Shown one piece after another: positions 6,917 to 8,036 of a DNA stretch of 8,036 nucleotides (position 1 is its first letter; every line of letters starts with the position of its first letter). Origin of the DNA: an uncultured Clostridia bacterium. Its GTDB lineage: Bacteria > Bacillota > Clostridia > Oscillospirales > CAG-272. The translations under genes were made by a program, and so were the position numbers. Where the stretch lies: positions 1-8,036 of the forward strand of contig CAMGRB010000053.1 in assembly GCA_946061315.1 (NCBI GenBank), in the 5' to 3' direction. The notes beneath the pieces were generated by a model, which did not search any database, was not told the origin of the DNA, and saw nothing but the letters and a program-made list of their open reading frames with translations.

Positions 6917-7555
6917 TCAAAGGGATTTCATATCGAACAAATTGAAAATTTCATCGCTCGGCAAGGACTTAAAAGTCATCTCTTTTTTGCTTGTCGGGTG
7001 CGTAAAGGTGATTTTGTAGGAGTGAAGTGCTATTTTGCCGTTATCCTTGGCTCCGTATTTTCCGTCGGCATAAAGCGGATGCGAGGCGTTTGCAAACTGC
7101 GCCCTTATCTGATGCGTTCTGCCCGTAAAAAGCTTTACCCTTACAAGAGAAAGCGATTTTTCAAGATTGGTTTCAAGCGTCCAAAACGCAAGCTTTGCCT
7201 CTTTTACCCCTGCACGTGTCGAATTTACGACAAAGGTCTTGTTCTTTACTCTGTCGTGCCACAAAAGATCAGTCATCTCTCCCGTCAGCTCGGTAGCTCC
7301 GTGAACGACGCAAAGATATTCCTTTTCAAACCGTTTATCAGGCGAATTATCAGAGAAAAATGCGGCAGAGTGTCTGTTTTTTGCATAAATCATAACGCCG
7401 TCTGTCGTTACATCGAGCCTGTGTATCGGGTATATTTCGCATTTACAAAGATCGCTTAAAATATCAACCATATTTTCGCCGCCGCTTGACTGTGACGACA
7501 CTCCATACGGCTTTTCGCAAACGATAATATCCTCGTCCTCGTAATATACCTGCAT
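6917..7555 (-). CDS. RluA-family RNA pseudouridine synthase
   Basis: The enzyme isomerises specific uridines in rRNA or tRNA to pseudouridine; the target site cannot be told from sequence. The 212-residue protein is a bare catalytic domain without the N-terminal S4 RNA-binding domain of RluB/C/D types. It begins with the family motif YEDEDIIVCEKPYGV. The catalytic motif is HRLDVTTDG, with the catalytic aspartate at D48; the usual form is HRLDxxTSG, so Ser is replaced by Asp here. Later family motifs are present: KEYLCVVHG, the VKLFTGRTHQIRAQFA segment, HPLYADGKYG and the final ALHSYKITFTHP. Start: GGAGG at 7563-7567 (minus strand) is 7 bases before the ATG, and the conserved domain starts at once. 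It is convergent with the phosphate transporter. I see no clear promoter in the repeat-filled sequence upstream. Confidence 0.92.
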   Translation of the reverse strand: MQVYYEDEDIIVCEKPYGVSSQSSGGENMVDILSDLCKCEIYPIHRLDVTTDGVMIYAKNRHSAAFFSDNSPDKRFEKEYLCVVHGATELTGEMTDLLWHDRVKNKTFVVNSTRAGVKEAKLAFWTLETNLEKSLSLVRVKLFTGRTHQIRAQFANASHPLYADGKYGAKDNGKIALHSYKITFTHPTSKKEMTFKSLPSDEIFNLFDMKSL

Positions 7556-7590
7556 TTTCTCTCCTCCTTTCTTACCTTTTCACTTTTCTC

Positions 7591-7687
7591 CGGCGGGAGC
7601 AAGGAATACTTTTCGTTACGTACTCCTCATCCACCGCTAACGCGGTCCCCCTTCTCCCGCAGGAGAAGGCTTTTCGGCGGGAGCAAG
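7591..7687 (+). repeat. 13-base direct repeat flanking the double-hairpin element
   Basis: CGGCGGGAGCAAG occurs at 7591-7603 and 7675-7687, 84 bases apart, bracketing the hairpin element between them. A third, shortened copy (CGGCGGGAG) is at 7987-7995. The two full copies could mark the ends of an inserted or recombined unit. Confidence 0.7.
7627..7670 (-). repeat. GC-rich double-hairpin element, copy 1
   Basis: Two perfect hairpins lie side by side: ACCGC/GCGGT (7633-7637 with 7642-7646, loop TAAC) and CCTTCTCC/GGAGAAGG (7650-7657 with 7662-7669, loop CGCA). Read on the minus strand its order (GGCTTCTCC-like hairpin, G-run, small CGC hairpin, GGATGAGG) resembles the truncated unit at 8006-8036 in inverted orientation. 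CTTTTC follows the larger hairpin on the plus strand, so it could also act as a terminator there. The layout is that of a mobile or dispersed REP-like repeat. Confidence 0.55.
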
Positions 7688-7707
7688 CCACCCGCCCTAC
7701 CATATCG

Positions 7708-7826
7708 GCTAAATTTGCGTGCGCAAGCTAAATTGAGCAAAGCTCAGCTAAATTCCTGACGGAGCTAAATCGGCTACGCCGGCTGAAAGAGCAAATTTAA
7801 TTTAGCTTTATGAAATAAAATTTAGC
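7708..7826. repeat. Array of short, distinct hairpins separated by a constant GCTAAATT linker
   Basis: GCTAAATT occurs at 7708-7715, 7727-7734 and 7747-7754, as GCTAAAT at 7764-7770 and degenerate (GCTGAAA) at 7782, a period of 17-20 bases. Each spacer is a different hairpin: TTGCG/CGCAA (7715-7719 with 7722-7726), TGAGC/GCTCA (7734-7738 with 7742-7746), TCC/GGA (7754-7756 with 7761-7763) and CGGC/GCCG (7771-7774 with 7778-7781). Two inverted linkers (AATTTAGC at 7799-7806 and 7819-7826, again 20 apart) enclose a fifth hairpin, TTTAT/ATAAA (7807-7811 with 7815-7819). I know no named family with this pattern. Confidence 0.75.
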
Positions 7827-7850
7827 TATGGAGCAAAGCGGAATAATTTT

Positions 7851-7877
7851 GTAGGGACCGGCGTCCCCGACGATCTG
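7851..7877 (+). repeat. GTAGGG palindromic repeat, unit 1
   Basis: The unit begins GTAGGGACCGG and contains CGTCCCCGACGA (7862-7873), 12 bases identical to unit 2. GGGAC (7854-7858) pairs with GTCCC (7863-7867). It is preceded by AATAATTTT, as unit 2 is preceded by AATAATT. Confidence 0.7.
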
Positions 7878-7888
7878 AAAAAATAATT

Positions 7889-7915
7889 GTAGGGGTCGAC
7901 GTCCCCGACGACCCG
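7889..7915 (+). repeat. GTAGGG palindromic repeat, unit 2
   Basis: It begins 38 bases after unit 1 and shares CGTCCCCGACGA (7900-7911) with it. GGGTCG (7893-7898) pairs with CGACCC (7909-7914), a different and longer stem than in unit 1. Confidence 0.7.
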
Positions 7916-7935
7916 TTTGCAATCAAACCCTATCC

Positions 7936-7965
7936 GTAGGGGACGGTCCCCGCCGTCCCGCTTTT
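7936..7965 (+). repeat. GTAGGG palindromic repeat, unit 3 (terminator-like)
   Basis: GGGACGG (7940-7946) pairs perfectly with CCGTCCC (7953-7959), loop TCCCCG, and a run of five T follows at 7962-7966. It shares the GTAGGGG opening and overall layout with units 1 and 2. The T-run means it could work as a plus-strand intrinsic terminator. Confidence 0.65.
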
Positions 7966-8005
7966 TACATGAACGGTAAAACAAAACGGCGGGAGAAATG
8001 CAGTG

Positions 8006-8036
8006 AAGGCTCCCTCCGGGAGGGGGCTCCTGCGTA
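8006..8036 (+). repeat. GC-rich hairpin element, copy 2, cut by the window end
   Basis: GCTCCCTC (8009-8016) pairs with GAGGGGGC (8020-8027) over 8 bp with one G-T pair and a 3-base loop. The sequence then continues CTCCTGCGTA to the edge. Its layout matches the minus-strand reading of the element at 7627-7670, so the two flank the hairpin array in inverted orientation. The identity is modest and the right end is missing. Confidence 0.45.

Larger units (their letters stand above)
7556..8036. other. Gene-free, repeat-dense intergenic region
   Basis: I find no protein gene, tRNA or rRNA in these 481 bases. They contain a GC-rich 13-base direct repeat, a double-hairpin element, an array of small hairpins with a constant linker, three GTAGGG-type palindromic units, and the start of another hairpin element cut off by the window end (listed separately). 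The promoter of the pseudouridine synthase gene should lie at its left end, but I cannot identify it. Confidence 0.8.

Noticed and set aside
7708..7826. CRISPR array
   Set aside because: The repeating unit is only 7-8 bases, the spacers are 9-12 bases and self-complementary, and no cas gene is present.
7942..7966. Terminator of a gene to the left of 7940
   Set aside because: The hairpin and T-run are good, but no plus-strand gene lies upstream within reach, so I list it as a repeat unit with terminator-like form.

Overview
The window looks like a chromosomal piece of a low-to-mid GC Gram-positive bacterium of the Bacillota, most likely a gut-type Clostridia. The reasons are strong AGGAGG-type ribosome binding sites before nearly every gene, a membrane-anchored RNase Y, lipoproteins with Gram-positive style signal peptides, a short PiT phosphate transporter, and a repeat-rich intergenic region of a kind I associate with Clostridia genomes. 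The lineage is inference; no rRNA or other phylogenetic marker is present.

Layout from left to right. (1) A short hairpin and T-run, probably the end of an upstream transcript, precedes rny (RNase Y, + strand), which is closed by a perfect 10-bp stem terminator. (2) A small lipoprotein gene of unknown function (+) stands alone. (3) A convergent junction carries two strong hairpins. (4) A large lipoprotein gene (-) encodes a linker, an Fn3-like domain, a galactose-binding-like beta domain and a clan GH-A type glycoside hydrolase barrel; it has a clear sigma-A type promoter. (5) Upstream of it, also on -, is an amidase_6-type cysteine amidase/peptidase with no signal peptide. (6) Divergent from that gene is a PiT-family phosphate transporter (+). 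(7) Convergent with the transporter is an RluA-type pseudouridine synthase (-). (8) The last ~480 bases (7556-8036) hold no gene I can support and are packed with short palindromic repeats of several families.

The genes do not form an obvious single pathway. RNase Y (mRNA decay) and the pseudouridine synthase (RNA modification) are housekeeping-type functions. The glycoside hydrolase lipoprotein is probably a surface polysaccharide enzyme and the transporter takes up phosphate. Each unit is separated by terminators or by a strand switch, so the region reads as five or six independent transcription units rather than an operon.

The most unusual structure is in the right-hand intergenic region. 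An array at 7708-7826 has a constant 7-8 base linker (GCTAAATT) recurring about every 17-20 bases, and each spacer has a different sequence but is self-complementary. It is followed by inverted copies of the same linker around another hairpin. Next to it are three GTAGGG-type palindromic units and two larger hairpin elements in opposite orientation. A second, AT-rich dispersed repeat occurs twice, downstream of the amidase gene and between the transporter and pseudouridine synthase genes.
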